Source of the DNA: Halocaridina rubra
Lineage: Eukaryota; Arthropoda; Malacostraca; Decapoda; Atyidae
Length of the DNA stretch: 64,000 nucleotides
Reading direction: 5' to 3'
Assembly (NCBI GenBank): GCA_037179515.1
Contig: JAXCGZ010022643.1
Location: 235,001 to 299,000 of the forward strand
The translations under genes and the position numbers were made by a program. The first letter of the stretch is position 1, and each line of letters opens with the position of its first letter. The notes beneath the pieces are model-generated. The model searched no databases. It saw only the letters and a program-made list of their open reading frames with translations, and was not told the DNA's origin. This document shows, in pieces, positions 1-10,430 of the stretch.

Positions 1-773
1 AGCATTACCTCTCAGATTCTACAGCCTTGTCTTCAGTTGGATGGGTACAGGCCATTTATTTATATATATGTTTGCTTAGCTTTCTTATATTGTACTGATT
101 TACCGGTAAATAGTACTGTCTGTTTTAGCATGTTCGACGTGTATATTTACTGCCTCCTCATATTGTGAGGTAAACAGTACTGTCTGTTTTAGCATTTTCG
201 ATATGTATATTTGCCACCTCCTCATATTATAAGGTAAATAGGCTCTTTTATGGGCTATTTCTTCATTTATTCATCAGGCTTTGAATGGGCCAGAGAAATA
301 TCATTTATTCCTATCAAGTGTCTTAAGGCTATATCCGGCTCCTCGAGCTAGTCTTGTAATATAGTCTTAATATAATTTGTTATTAAACTATTTCTATTGA
401 CGTCCAAATGAAATCCTACATGTAAAAAGAAGAAGAGCAAGAACCATCGTACGAGTGACCACGCGTGTGACTGGCATAAGTCCTAAGAGTGCCTGTGTCT
501 CGCTCTAGCCTCTATTCCTCCTAATATCACCATGTAGTACCTCTATTATTCATTTTTCCTAATCTCACTCTTATTTCGTCTATGTAGATCCTGTAGTTAG
601 TCACTAACCTAACCTTCTCCCTAAGTAACCATTGAACTGGTGATTTAAACAAATGGCCAACCTTTGATAAGCACAGGTAAGCATTTTTCCTATTTACTAT
701 TTGGTTACCTACTAGTATATTATTTGCTTTAGTATTATATTAGGTTTCGTACCTTAAGCTAAAGGGTACAATA
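1..773 (+). repeat. 5' LTR, left end possibly outside the window
   Basis: Positions about 345-773 match 12428-13019, including the stretch around 385-480, the GATCC-TAGTTAGTCACT block near 590-610 and the shared terminus GGGTACAATA. Positions 1-345 have no counterpart downstream because the matching part of the 3' LTR was displaced by insertions, so the left border is not fixed. Confidence 0.75.
105..232 (+). repeat. 64-bp tandem duplication inside the 5' LTR
   Basis: Two adjacent units, 105-168 and 169-232, start with GGTAAA and share AGTACTGTCTGTTTTAGCAT. Short tandem units in the U3 part of LTRs often hold promoter or enhancer sites; that role is inference here. Confidence 0.7.
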
Positions 774-774
774 C

Positions 775-790
775 TGGCGACGAGGATTTT
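775..790 (+). other. Primer binding site, tRNA-Ser(GCT)-like
   Basis: TGGCGACGAGGATT lies four bases after the LTR terminus GGGTACA. Its reverse complement ends CCTCGTCGCCA, which matches the 3' end of animal tRNA-Ser(GCT). Mag-type elements are primed by tRNA-Ser, in agreement with the gag and pol content. Confidence 0.7.
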
Positions 791-1113
791 TTTCCCCCGT
801 GATCATCGAATCTACCGGTAACCTATGCTATTGAATATAACAATAGCCTAGCCTTAGCCTGTCGATCTTAATGGTATCTAAGCTAATCAATAATCAAATT
901 TCGTCTAGCCTATCAGGTAGTGCCTAACCTAACCTATTGTAGCCTATACATAATGCACATTCCTGATTGTTTTTTGTGTTTATTAACTAGCCTACGTCTA
1001 GCATAAATATTTGCTTTTGTGCTAGGCTAACCTACCTAACTGAACTGGTGTATTTAACTTTGAATTATGATATATTACGTATATATTTTTGTGTATTGAA
1101 TACTACTTCTATA

Positions 1114-2235
1114 ATGGCGTCTAGTATTGGGAGTATTTCTAATATTGATCCTAATGTAGAAAATTTTGAGTATTATTGTTGTCGAGTTCACTTGCATTTT
1201 TTTTTTCATGATTGTGATACCAGAACGGGCCAAAATATAAAAAAATAAAACAGCCCTCATCAGGTCTGGGCACGAAGAATACATAAAGTAAAGAGAAACA
1301 GAAATGGAGAGTGTAATGACTTGTCAGATGTGAAGGGATAACAAGAGATGTGTAAAGAATATCCAAGAATATTCAGTGTTGATGTAGGCATAGAAAAATT
1401 TTACTGCTCATGATGTAAGAGGTGAAAAGGTTGTCCCTGCCTTTTTAATTTTGGCTGATCCTAAAGTTTACAGGTTAGATGAGAATTTGCTTTCTCCGGA
1501 GGACCCTGCTAGTTGTACTTAAGATATGATTAAAACAGCTCTCAAAACTCACTTTAAGTCTAAAGTAATTTGATTTACGAACATTTCGAATTTCATTCTA
1601 GATCACAGAAATCTAGTGAATCAGTATCTGATTTTGTTGCTGCAGTAAAGGAGTTGGCTCGTACTTGTGATTTTGGTATTGCTTTAAATGACATGTTAAG
1701 GGATAGGTTTGTCACGGGACTGTCTAATGATATAACTCATCAGATCTTGCTAGCTGAGGCTGATCTTACTTTTGCAATAGCTGTGGATATTGCTACAGTT
1801 CACGAAGTGGCACAGGGAGATGTACAAGCAATGAGTAGTAGTACTGCCCTATATAAGGTATGCACTAAGTATCAAATGTCTCATAACTATAGGGGTAATT
1901 CTTCATTTAAAGGTAAATTTAAGCAGTCTGAAACCAGTTTATCTCAGACTGCTGCTAAGAGTAATGTACTTAATCTCCCCTTGCAGTGGTTGTGGCAAGC
2001 TACATTGTAAGAATGACTGTCCTTTTAAGGACAACGTTTGCCATTCATGCAAGAGTAGGGACACATTAGGTCCGTGTGTCGTGTTTCCAAGTCAGGTAAC
2101 TCGAGATCTGCTTGGAATGCCAGTTTTTCTAATACAGCTGTTATTTCTACTCTTAATTCTAGCTATGAACGTGTGTTCAACATAAACAGTAATATACCTA
2201 GTAAACCAGTTGTGGTTAAAATGTCTAAATGACAA
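1114..2235 (+). pseudogene. gag: gag of the gypsy element, interrupted and frameshifted
   Basis: The reading starts at ATG 1114 (MASSIGSISNIDP), is split by an insertion at 1213-1407, and resumes with a capsid-like part (KELARTCDFG, MLRDRFVTGL, LLAEADLTFA) at about 1570-1850. A frameshift near 1960 separates the zinc knuckle CGKLHCKNDCPFKDNVCHSC (about 1985-2055). A stop at about 1521 and another frameshift near 1570 also break it. The capsid and knuckle pattern is typical of Mag/K02A2.6-type gag. Confidence 0.75.
1213..1407 (-). mobile_element. LINE 3'-end fragment inserted in gag
   Basis: The reverse complement matches 29605-29797: both run from TATGCCTACATCAACAC through CTTCGTGCCCAG to GGCCCGT-CTGGT. 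TCATGAT occurs at 1206-1212 and 1408-1414, consistent with a target duplication. Removing the insert joins the gag reading as LHFF-HDVRGEKVVPAF. Confidence 0.7.
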
Positions 2236-2342
2236 GGAAGTACCAATGGAACTAGACACTGGTACCTCAGCTACTATTATCTCTAAGGATAAGTATGAGA
2301 AAATTTGGCCTGAAATTACTAAAAGTCTTGCGCTAACTCATT
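2222..2342 (+). pseudogene. Aspartic protease, N-terminal part
   Basis: The active-site motif LDTGTSATIIS is encoded around 2252-2285 (Asp-Thr-Gly at 2255-2263). The frame continues KYEKIWPEITKS until a SINE begins at about 2343. The second half of the domain lies beyond the nested insertions, at about 9110-9260. Confidence 0.75.
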
Positions 2343-2416
2343 CTGGCTAGTACAGTGATAACTTGCTGGCTTCTCATTCGTGAGGTCGGCAGATCGAACC
2401 TCGCCCAGGTAAGAGA
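2343..2416 (+). mobile_element. SINE-A, 5' tRNA-like half (split copy)
   Basis: TGGCTAGTACAGTGATAAC and a B-box-like AGATCGAACCTCGCCC give a tRNA-derived head that matches the head of the SINE at 12668. The copy was cut by the LINE at 2417-8957; its tail resumes at 8958. AGGTAAGAGA at 2407-2416 is one copy of the target duplication made by that LINE. Confidence 0.75.
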
Positions 2417-2449
2417 CACAGTCTGGTTCCAGCTCCAGTAGTGATAGGA

Positions 2450-3260
2450 CCTGCCTAAGTATCTCTGTTCTCTTTTCCTCCTCTCTCACGAGAGCCAGAA
2501 AAAGAAACAAAGATTGTTTTTGTTTTGCTTTGCGTTCCCGTTTTTGTTTTAGTGAAAACAAGTGACTGTGTGTTCTATACCCCAAATATTTCTGCCTGCT
2601 CTTCTCTCTCTCTTTTATAAGAGTTGGGAAGAAAAAGGGAAATAAAAAGTGTTCAAGTTTCTATTTTGTTTTTATCTCTTTTGTGATAGGTAGTTGAAGC
2701 CTCTTCCTACCAGTGAAGTGAATTTCTCCTCCTCCACTCCATCCCTGATCTGAGGTGGAAGCTTCTTCTAGGAAAAAAACGAACCTAAGTATCTCTGTTT
2801 TCTTTTCTTCCTCTCTCACGAGAGCCAAAGAGAGAAACAAAAAGAGTGCGTTCTTGTTGTCTTTTTTGTGCTTTTGTGTTGTTTTGTTTAGTTGAACACA
2901 CATTATTGTGTTCCATAATTCTATAAAAAGTGTTCAAATTTCAACCTTGCATTTATATTCTGTTTGCTTTTCCCTCTCTTTAGAGAGCTGGGAAAAGAAA
3001 TAAAAAGACCACTTGGTGCTGAGCATACTGTGTGGTGTGTCTCATAACCAAGGTGATCCGTTGCATATTTTCTGTTTGCACTTCCCTTTCTCACGAGAGT
3101 TGGGAAGAAAGATAGAAGACTGTTTTAGTGATAAAGTGTTGTAGTGTTCCAATTAACTGAAGTGATCCAACCACAAGGCCCCTATATTTTATTAAACGAA
3201 ATTGACAAACAGTGCAAGTGATATATACTTAGTGAAATCTGTTATATCCATAACTAGTTG
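2450..3260 (+). repeat. LINE-1x 5' region with tandem monomer-like repeats
   Basis: CCTAAGTATCTCTGTT recurs at about 2454 and 2788, each followed by a CCTCTCTCACGAGAGCCA segment and a T/G-rich stretch. A related GAGAGTTGGGAAGAAA block appears near 2620, 2980 and 3090. Repeated 5' units of this kind act as promoter monomers in some LINEs; that function is inference. Confidence 0.6.
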
Positions 3261-3515
3261 TTAGTCATGGCCTCTGCCGCTTCTCCTGCTCCCCCCCAGA
3301 GGGAGGAATGGAACTCGACCCCCTCAAGAGGGGTGGACGGTTGTGGGAAGGAAGAGGCCAAGGACGGCCTCTGGCAGCAGCCAGGAGAGTGCTGCTGCCC
3401 CAGCCCCGAAGACCAATAGAGAGCCCATATCAAAGTTCAAAGTTCAGACTCCTTCCACTAAAGAGGCATATGACATAATTAGAGAGTTAGAAGACCAACT
3501 CACCGAGTTTGGCTG

Positions 3516-3745
3516 CAAAATTAAGCCTAATGTGTTCTGGATTTACATCATGAACTCCCTTTTCTACCAAGGGCTAGGACGGTTGCCCTCTTGTGAAGGA
3601 CTTGTTTTGGCAGATGTAATCGTTTCCCCGGGTGCATGCCCTTGCTAACCTCAGACCGTGACGGGGCGTGAACCCTCGACCTGACGCCTCAGCGTTGCGG
3701 ACGCTACTGCTTGAGCCACGGCGACCACAAAATTAAGCCTAATGT
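3516..3745. repeat. 18-bp target-site duplication around SINE-B
   Basis: CAAAATTAAGCCTAATGT occurs exactly at 3516-3533 and 3728-3745. Deleting one copy plus 3534-3727 restores the ORF1 reading CKIKPNVQGEF across the junction. Confidence 0.9.
3534..3727 (-). mobile_element. SINE-B (tRNA-derived) inserted in LINE-1x ORF1
   Basis: Read on the minus strand it starts GTCGCCGTGGCTCAAGCAGTA and carries GTCGAGGGTTCACGCCCC, the A- and B-box-like parts of a tRNA head. The body (CAGATG, CCTTCACAAGAGGGCAACCG, CTAGCCCTTGG) matches the plus-strand copy at 12117-12320. The flanking 18-bp duplication fixes both ends. Confidence 0.88.
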
Positions 3746-4943
3746 CCAGGGTGAATTTATCATCCACCCATCCTCAGCAGAAGCCGCAGAGAAGATCCGC
3801 AGCCTCAACTCACCTCACTTGGCAGAGATGAACCCTGCCCAAAAAATAAGGAAATACATCCTCATTGGCTTCCCTGTTGCTTGGTCAGTTGACCTGCTAA
3901 CCAAGCAAACGTATATTACTGCTGCCTCACATTGCTCCTCCAAAATAGAGGGCCAAACCGTCCCCTCAAAATAAGTTCTGGTCCACATCTGTGGTCCACC
4001 CCCTTCGCAAGTAAACCTAGGCATCTGGTGCAAATTCAACATAAGAGACGACACTCCTGAACCACTGAGATGTTTCCGGTGTCAAAGATTTAGGCACCAT
4101 AGAAATACTTGCCATCTCCCAGAGAGATGTGCAATCTGCAGTGGGAGACATTCCACTGACCGCTGCCTCAACAAATTCAAGGCCAATGAAGCAACAGTTG
4201 CCAAGTGCCCAAACTGTAAGGGAAACCATCACCCATGGAACAACCGCTGCCCAGAAAGGCTGAGGAGGATTTCTCAAAGAGTCCCTCCCTCTTCCCCTGC
4301 CACCAATCACACCACCTCCAACTTCACCCCAGCTCCTCCCCCCACCTCCAATCCTTGGCAAAGGCCCCTTCCTGCCCCACTCACACCTAACTTCCCCACC
4401 CAAAACCCACCGCACAACACCAACCCAGCTCCTAACACACAGATCACACCTCCTACAGTTTCCACCCCTACACCAACTCCATCTACCCCATCACACAACA
4501 CTCACACTCCTACCATCCCCCAAACAACTCTCACACTCTCACCATCCCCTCACCAACACCTCCACCCCATGCAACGCTTAAACACGCAATACAGTCACAT
4601 GCAACACTCAGACCACACACACATCTGCTCACCACACCAGGTCCCGGGATCCTAGACTTAAATCCCATACCCCCACACCTCAACAGCCTATCCAGACACC
4701 TTCCTCTGCCTCCTCTTCCCAGCAGCAAACCCTCTTCACAGTAAATGAGCTCACCAACATTTATTATTCAAGCCATACAGGCAGCCGTCCGACTCCTCGA
4801 GACCAAAGCCTCTCCTCAAGATGCCTACAATCAAGTCATCGAAGTAGCCCATTCCGCTGTTGCCTAATCCCTCGTCTCCAGAACCCACCACCAGTCTCAA
4901 CAAACCACCACTCCTACCACCTCCACCTCCTTAAATCATCAAG

Positions 4944-7900
4944 ATGTCTAATCTCGGGATCCTACACTGGAACGCCCAGGGTCTCAGACACAAGGTACAA
5001 CATCTTGAAGGCATTGCCAAGGCTGACAACATAGATGTCATCATGGTTCAAGAAACCCTGTGCACAGAGCAAAACACTCCAAAAATCTCAGGATGCAAAG
5101 GATTCTACCAGCACTGGTCTCCAGGGGAGAACAGAGGCAGTGCCACCTTCATCAGGAAAAACCTGTTAGCCACTTCATCAGGAAAGACCTGTTAGCCAAG
5201 GAAATAACCCGACCGGTCTACTGCGGCGAAGATGTCCACGTCCTCGCTGTTAACATCAAACTTCAGGGCAGCTGCATAGATGTGTACAACATTTATAGAC
5301 AACACGATGGTGGCTTAGACCTGACTACCCTCTTCGGGCTAGCCAGTCATCGTGACTTAGTAATAGGAGGCGACTTCAACGTGCACCATCCAAGCTTCAG
5401 GTATGAACGCCCCTGTGCTGCAGGCAGACACATCATGAGCCTGCTGGACGACCAAGAAGACGTCTCCCTTCTCAACAATCATGAGCCAACTTATGACAGA
5501 GGAGGAATACTGGACCTCACCTTTGTCTCCAACTCCCTAATGCAAGATGAGACATAGAGAGTTCATCCCCTGGTCACAAGCGACCACTACGGGATCCATC
5601 TCACGCTGCCAATTCCTGAAATCTTACATATTCCTGCTCCTCCCCCTTGATGGAATTTCAAGAAGGCCGACTGGGGCCGATTCCAGGAGCACCTCAGCAA
5701 TTGGTTTTCAGCCTACACACCATCCGAAGACATCGACCAAGCAGAGGCCAAGCTAGTCAATCCCCTGCAAGCTGCAGCAAACTCCTCCATCCCCCTCTGT
5801 AAACCACAACACACCACTCATCGGGACAGATGGTACTACTGTGACAAAGTTAAAGAACTCAATCACCTGCTCAACGTCATCCGGAAAATGCACAGGAAAC
5901 GTGGCACTGAAGACTCCTACTGCACTCTCCAGGCAGTCAAAGAACATGTCCATGAAGAGATACGCAACATTAAGAGGAAAAAATGGATAGAGTGGTGTTC
6001 CACCCTAGATGCTCACACCTCTGTGGGCCAGATGTGGAGGAGCATTAACTCCTTTGCTAAAGGTAAACCTCTTAAAATCATCCCCCACAGGGATCCTAGT
6101 AGGGCAGCAGAAGAACTCTCCATCAAATTTGTGGATAGAGCAAGCTCCAACCAGCTCCCCATCACCACCAAAACAACTCTTCAGGACCTCACCACTGTAA
6201 GATGGGAAGAAATAGAAGAGGCCATCAACACTGAAGATGAAACAGATGCCCCATTCTCTCTGACTGAGCTACTAAGAGTAAGCAAAAGCTCTAAGAACAC
6301 AGCCCCATACACAATGATTCAAAATATGGGGACCCAAGGGGAGTTTGCTCTGCTCTCTCTGATCAATTTAACATACACACGAAGAATCAGACCAGCCTCA
6401 TGAAACAGAGCAGACATTCAACCCATTACAAAACTACAGGACCCTGACAACCCTCGCCCCATCTCCCTCCTAAGCTGCCTGAGCAAGACGGCAGAAAAGA
6501 TGGTACTTAACAGAGTCCGCTGGAAATGCCCACCCTTCCCAGAAAACATGTTTGCCTACCAACCAGGCTTAGGCACCTCAGAATGCATAGCCTCCATGCT
6601 ATCATTTATCAACAACTGCCGTGGATACATTGTTTTTCTAAACCTAGAGAAGGTCTTTGAACTAGTCAACGTGCCAGCGATACTATCAGCTCTCGTTTCA
6701 AAGCAGATCAAAGGTAACCTTCTCTCATGGATCAAGCAGAGTCTACAAAACCGTAGTGCACAAGTCAAAGTAGATGGGCACTACTTCACCTACAAAAACC
6801 ACAAAAATGGGACCCCCCAAGGTGGAATCCTTAGCCCCTTCCTCTTTAATTTTCTCATGGAAAAACTCATGGACATCGCACTACCACATGGAGCCAAACT
6901 CTTCAATTATGTGAATGACTTTGCCCTTGTCACAATAGGCGACAGAAGCTCTAACAAGACACAGTGCTGCCTCACCAAGATTCACCAAGCCTCCACCTCC
7001 CTCGGAGTTAAAATCAATGCCCGCAAAACCAAGGCCCTTTCCATCCACCAGTGGAGAGCAGACATTAATCTGGTCATAGGTAATGAGCCTGTGGACTGGG
7101 TTACCAAGCACCAATACCTGGGTGTAATCATCGATGGCAAACTAACTTTTGGACCTGAAATTCAACACTTGTGCGACAAGTGCAACCAGAGACAAGCGGT
7201 CCTTCGTCGGATGTCAGGCCTCTACGATGGTGCATCATTTATTGTCCTCAGAAGCTTTTATGTACAAGCCATATGCAGCCTCATAGACTATGCTTGTCCC
7301 ACACTCTTACTACTAAAAGACCAACAGTGGGACAAGATAGAAGTAATTCAAAACAACGCCATGCGTACCATGCTAGGAGCCCCCTTGTGGACCAAGAGAG
7401 AAAACATCCAGATGGAATCAGGACTCGTGCCACTCAAACTCAGAGCTCAGCAAAGACTGACCCTCTTTGTGGCCAAAGCCACCACTGCCCAAAATAAATG
7501 CCTCGCTGGCGCAAATCTCCATCTAGCCCTCAATCACCACCCCAAGCACCATCCTAGAACCTGGGCAACCAAGGTCTGCGCTAGCCTGCAAGCACTGCCA
7601 GTCAGGGAGAGCATCCTAGCCAAGGTACAGGACACTCTGCTTCCTGAATACAGATGCCCACCCCCATGGAATGACCAATCACTCGACATAAAGATTGAGC
7701 TCCCTGACAATCCCAAAAGCTTGGTAAACCCGCTTGTCCTTAAAAACATATACAGGGACAAGATTCAGAGCTGGAGCACACTGACGGTTCAGTAAATCAA
7801 GAAACTGGATTCTCAGCCGCCGCCTTCACCACTGGAAACCACGTCCTATCCTGGAGACTGTCATACTCCTGCTCATCGATCCAGACTGAGCTTGTTGCCA

Positions 7901-8613
7901 TAGCCAACGTCCTCGACTTCTTCATCCAGCAAGGAGCTGACCATGCCATAACTCTCTCTGACTCTGAAGGCACCTTACAGGCCATCAAGAAGCCACTCCT
8001 CAGAAACAATGTACGTATCATCACCACCATCCTTAGCCACTACCACAGGACAACCAGCCTTGGAAAAGCCATCACTCTTGCCTGGATTCCCAGCCACGTC
8101 GGCATCAAGGGAAATGAGGAAGCCGATCAAGCCTCCAAACAAGCCACTCTTAGAGCAGAAATCTAAATATCTCTGCCTCCTGGGATTCAACAGATAAAAA
8201 ACAAAGACACCAAGTCACTCCTTAACGCCTTAATAACTAAACACAACCTGTGCACAGACATTGGCTCCCCCTCCACCTGGTGCTATAAAGCCACCACTGA
8301 TCTTCAGCGAATCACCCTGCCTAAGAACCTTTGACGAAGCACGGTGGTCAATGTGCACCGTTTGAGACTCGGGTACAAGTGCACCTGGCGAATAGTGGAT
8401 GATATCATCAGGGAATGCACCTTTTGCCAGGTAGCCTCACCACATCCACTGCTGCACTACATCCTCGAATGTGATTCCTTTCCAGAAATTCGACAGAAAA
8501 CTGGTGCCCCCGCAACATCCAGCAAAGATCCAAATGCCCTTCATGTTGCTAGCTCCATAATCAGATTAGCAACAAACAAATACATGAACAGTCTACTAAA
8601 TATCATCAGTTAA
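4944..8613 (+). pseudogene. LINE-1x ORF2: endonuclease, reverse transcriptase, RNase H
   Basis: ATG 4944 begins the endonuclease (LHWNAQGLRHK, MVQETL, GGDFNVHHPSF). A 26-bp tandem duplication at 5147-5198 shifts the frame. The RT runs at about 6500-7790 with NGTPQGGILSPFLF and NYVNDFALV, where Y-D-D-type Asp is replaced by Asn. RNase H follows (TDGSVN, SIQTELVAIA, LSDSEGTLQAI, WIPSHVGIKGNEEAD at 7770-8160), shifted in frame from the RT. CTFCQVASPHPLLHYILEC near 8420 is a terminal CCHC-like motif. Stops at 6401 and 8164 add to the damage. Confidence 0.85.
5147..5198 (+). repeat. 26-bp tandem duplication disabling ORF2
   Basis: The units 5147-5172 and 5173-5198 both read CTTCATCAGGAAA-ACCTGTTAGCCA with one difference. 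The related LINE copy at about 23776 has a single unit. Because 26 is not a multiple of three, the endonuclease frame is lost. Confidence 0.85.
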
Positions 8614-8957
8614 CACCCTCCACCAAGATAACCATGTAATAACTCTCTCTCACCACCAAAACTGGAATTCATTAAAATTGTTTGATGTAAACTAATAATC
8701 CTCAACTGAACGCTTATGTTTTCCATTATCATTACAGTTTTGCGCAACCTCACCTACGGGCCAAAATAGGAAAGTCCGATCGCCCTCAAGAGTGAATACC
8801 ACAAACAATAACCAGATTTCACCCCACCTCTGCGCCAAATAGGAAAGCCCATTCGCCCTCAAGAGCGAATACCACCTACAATCAACAAAATCTTACCCCA
8901 CCTGCGGGCCACAAGGGCAGGTCCACTCACCCTCAAGGGAGAACATCAAGGAAAAAA
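8614..8957 (+). other. LINE-1x 3' untranslated region
   Basis: This follows the ORF2 stop at 8611-8613 and has no further open frame of note. The phrase CGCCCTCAAGAG-GAATACCAC occurs twice (about 8780 and 8850), a weak tandem unit of about 70 bp. It ends in GGAAAAAAA, taken as the tail. Confidence 0.6.
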
Positions 8958-9090
8958 AGGTAAGAGAGTGTAAGCTGTCCACTGGGGAGATTACTGCTGT
9001 GGCTGGACACCACAGTAGGGGGTTGGGGCTTGCACTGGCTGATGCCTGCCAGAACAGGGGCAACGCCTCTGATATGAGGGCAAAAACCCA
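8958..9090 (+). mobile_element. SINE-A, 3' half (split copy)
   Basis: GTGTAAGCTGTCCACTGG and GTTGGGGCTTGCACTGGCTGA match the body of the intact SINE-A at 12740-12815. Joined to 2343-2406 it makes one SINE of about 200 bp. The right edge is not exact; the protease frame is readable again from about 9107. Confidence 0.75.
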
Positions 9091-9099
9091 GCAAATTTT

Positions 9100-9300
9100 A
9101 ACTTTTAAATGTCTATGGTGGTTCTCCACTCACTGTGACTGGTGAGATTTCAGTCACTGCTAAGCTTGAAAATTATTCGCACTCTTGTGAGGTTGGAGTG
9201 GCTGTACTTAAAGAATCTTAACTGTGTCTTCTTGGTAGAGATTTAAGCCGTGAGTTGAAGGCTATCAGTAGTGATGCCCTAAATTTTGTTGCTGCAAGGC
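9100..9300 (+). pseudogene. Aspartic protease, C-terminal part
   Basis: The frame reads NVYGGSPLTVTGEISV and, after a stop, LLGRDLSRELKAISS (about 9228-9270). This is the usual LLGRD-type block closing a Ty3/gypsy protease. It continues the domain begun at 2222, about 6.8 kb of nested insertion earlier. Confidence 0.75.
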
Positions 9301-9384
9301 AGATAAGCTAAAGGATGAATTTCCCAAGTTGTTTTCTGAAGGTCTTGGATGCTACCAAGGTAAATCTTGTTTATTGTAGTAGAT

Positions 9385-10034
9385 CCTTCACTTCCTACTT
9401 AGTTTTGCAAGGATTGTACAGTACCTTACATCCTCAGAGAGAAAGGTAATAAGGAGCTTAGCCATCTACAGGAGGAGGGTATCATTTCTCTTATTACTAA
9501 TAGTCCTTGGGCCGCACCTGTTGTTCCAGTGCAAAAGGGTGACGGTAGTATTAGACTCTGTGAGGGTTACAAGCTCACAGTCAATAGAGCAGCTAGTGTG
9601 GACACATATCCTATACCTTCTATTCATGATTTATTCAGCAACGTAACTGGTGGTGTTATATTTTCTAAATTTGACATGAGTCAAGCATATGCTTAACTAT
9701 GCCTAAATAATCAGTCAAAGCAGTATACTGTCATCAACACTTATTGTTTAAGTTTTGGTATTTCTTCTGCACCCGGCATATTTCAACATGCGATAGAGGA
9801 GTTGTTGCAGGGTAGCCGAAGACAAAGAAAAGCTATTTCTGAAGCTCCAACTCCTACAAATAGTACAGAGCTGAGTGCCTACCTAGGTTTACTCAATTTC
9901 TATAGACGTTTCCTGCCTCAAGTGGCTACTTTGCTAGAACCTTTGAATAGGTTGTTAAAAGCTAACACTCCGTGGTTGTGGGGTACTGAGCAAGAGAATT
10001 CCTTCAAGAAATCTAAAGAGATTCTACTTAATTG
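9385..10034 (+). pseudogene. pol: gypsy reverse transcriptase with its catalytic core deleted
   Basis: Recognisable blocks are VPYILREKGNKELSHLQ, GIISLITNSPWAAPVV, YPIPSIHDLFSNVTGG, FSKFDMSQAYA followed by a stop (about 9695), and FGISSAPGIFQHAIEELLQG. Directly after this, at about 9812, the sequence jumps to AISEAPTPTNSTELSAYLGL, so roughly 100 residues including the Y-x-D-D motif are missing. The rest (LNFYRRFLPQVATLLEPLNRLL) is the normal RT-RNase H connection. Confidence 0.8.
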
Positions 10035-10430
10035 TGATGCCCTTTGATCCAAAATTGCAGCTAGTAGTAGTAGCAAACAGTAGTGCCTATGGTATGGGTG
10101 GTGTCTTGTGCCATTTGATTGATAATGTTGAGAGACCCATGTGTTTTGTTTCCCATCCTCTTACTACGACAGAACGCAATTATTCTCAGCTAGAGAAAGA
10201 AGCCCTTGCAATGGTCCACGCATTGCAAAAATTTCACCACTATTTATGTGGACAAGCTAACTTCACTCTCATTACAGACCACAAACCACTGCTTGGTATC
10301 TTTTCTCCTTCAAAGAATATTCCACCTTTGGCCTCTGGTACAATTCAGAGATGGTCTTTGCTACTTCAGAGTTATACTTCAGAGTATTCTTGTTACCGCA
10401 GATGCTTTAAGTCATATGCCGCTATCTAAT
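10034..10430 (+). pseudogene. pol: gypsy RNase H domain
   Basis: The frame carries FDPKLQLVVVANSSAYGMGG, ERPMCFVSHPLTTTERNYSQ, EKEALAMVHALQKFHHYL and FTLITDHKPLLGIF, the standard Ty3/gypsy RNase H blocks. The usual first catalytic Asp (family xxDAS) is Asn in VVANSS. A frame change near 10395 leads into the integrase frame. Confidence 0.8.

Larger units (their letters stand above)
3267..4935 (+). pseudogene. LINE-1x ORF1, nucleic-acid-binding protein, broken
   Basis: The likely start is ATG 3267 (MASAASPAPPQ), after which a frame change near the C-run gives the long frame GRKRPRTASGSS at about 3343. A SINE splits it at 3534-3727. After the SINE the frame has EFIIHPSSAEAAEKI and KYILIGFPVAW, then three zinc knuckles at about 4075-4255 (CFRCQRF-H-C, CAICSGRHSTDRC, CPNCKGNHHPWNNRC). 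The C-terminal part is Pro/Thr-rich. This layout is usual for I- and Jockey-type ORF1. Confidence 0.75.
2417..8957 (+). mobile_element. LINE-1x: full-length I-supergroup-like non-LTR retrotransposon
   Basis: This has a monomeric 5' region, ORF1 with CCHC knuckles, ORF2 with AP endonuclease, RT, RNase H and a terminal CCHC-like motif, then an A-rich end (8951-8957). An exact 10-bp duplication, AGGTAAGAGA at 2407-2416 and 8958-8967, delimits it and lies inside a SINE. A LINE with RNase H after RT points to the I/R1/LOA side of the tree; the exact clade cannot be set by eye. It is dead through frameshifts and stops. Confidence 0.85.

Noticed and set aside
4017..4728. Gly/Val-rich minus-strand open frames
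   Set aside because: They are antisense of the Pro/Thr-rich LINE ORF1 tail, which is low in stops on both strands.
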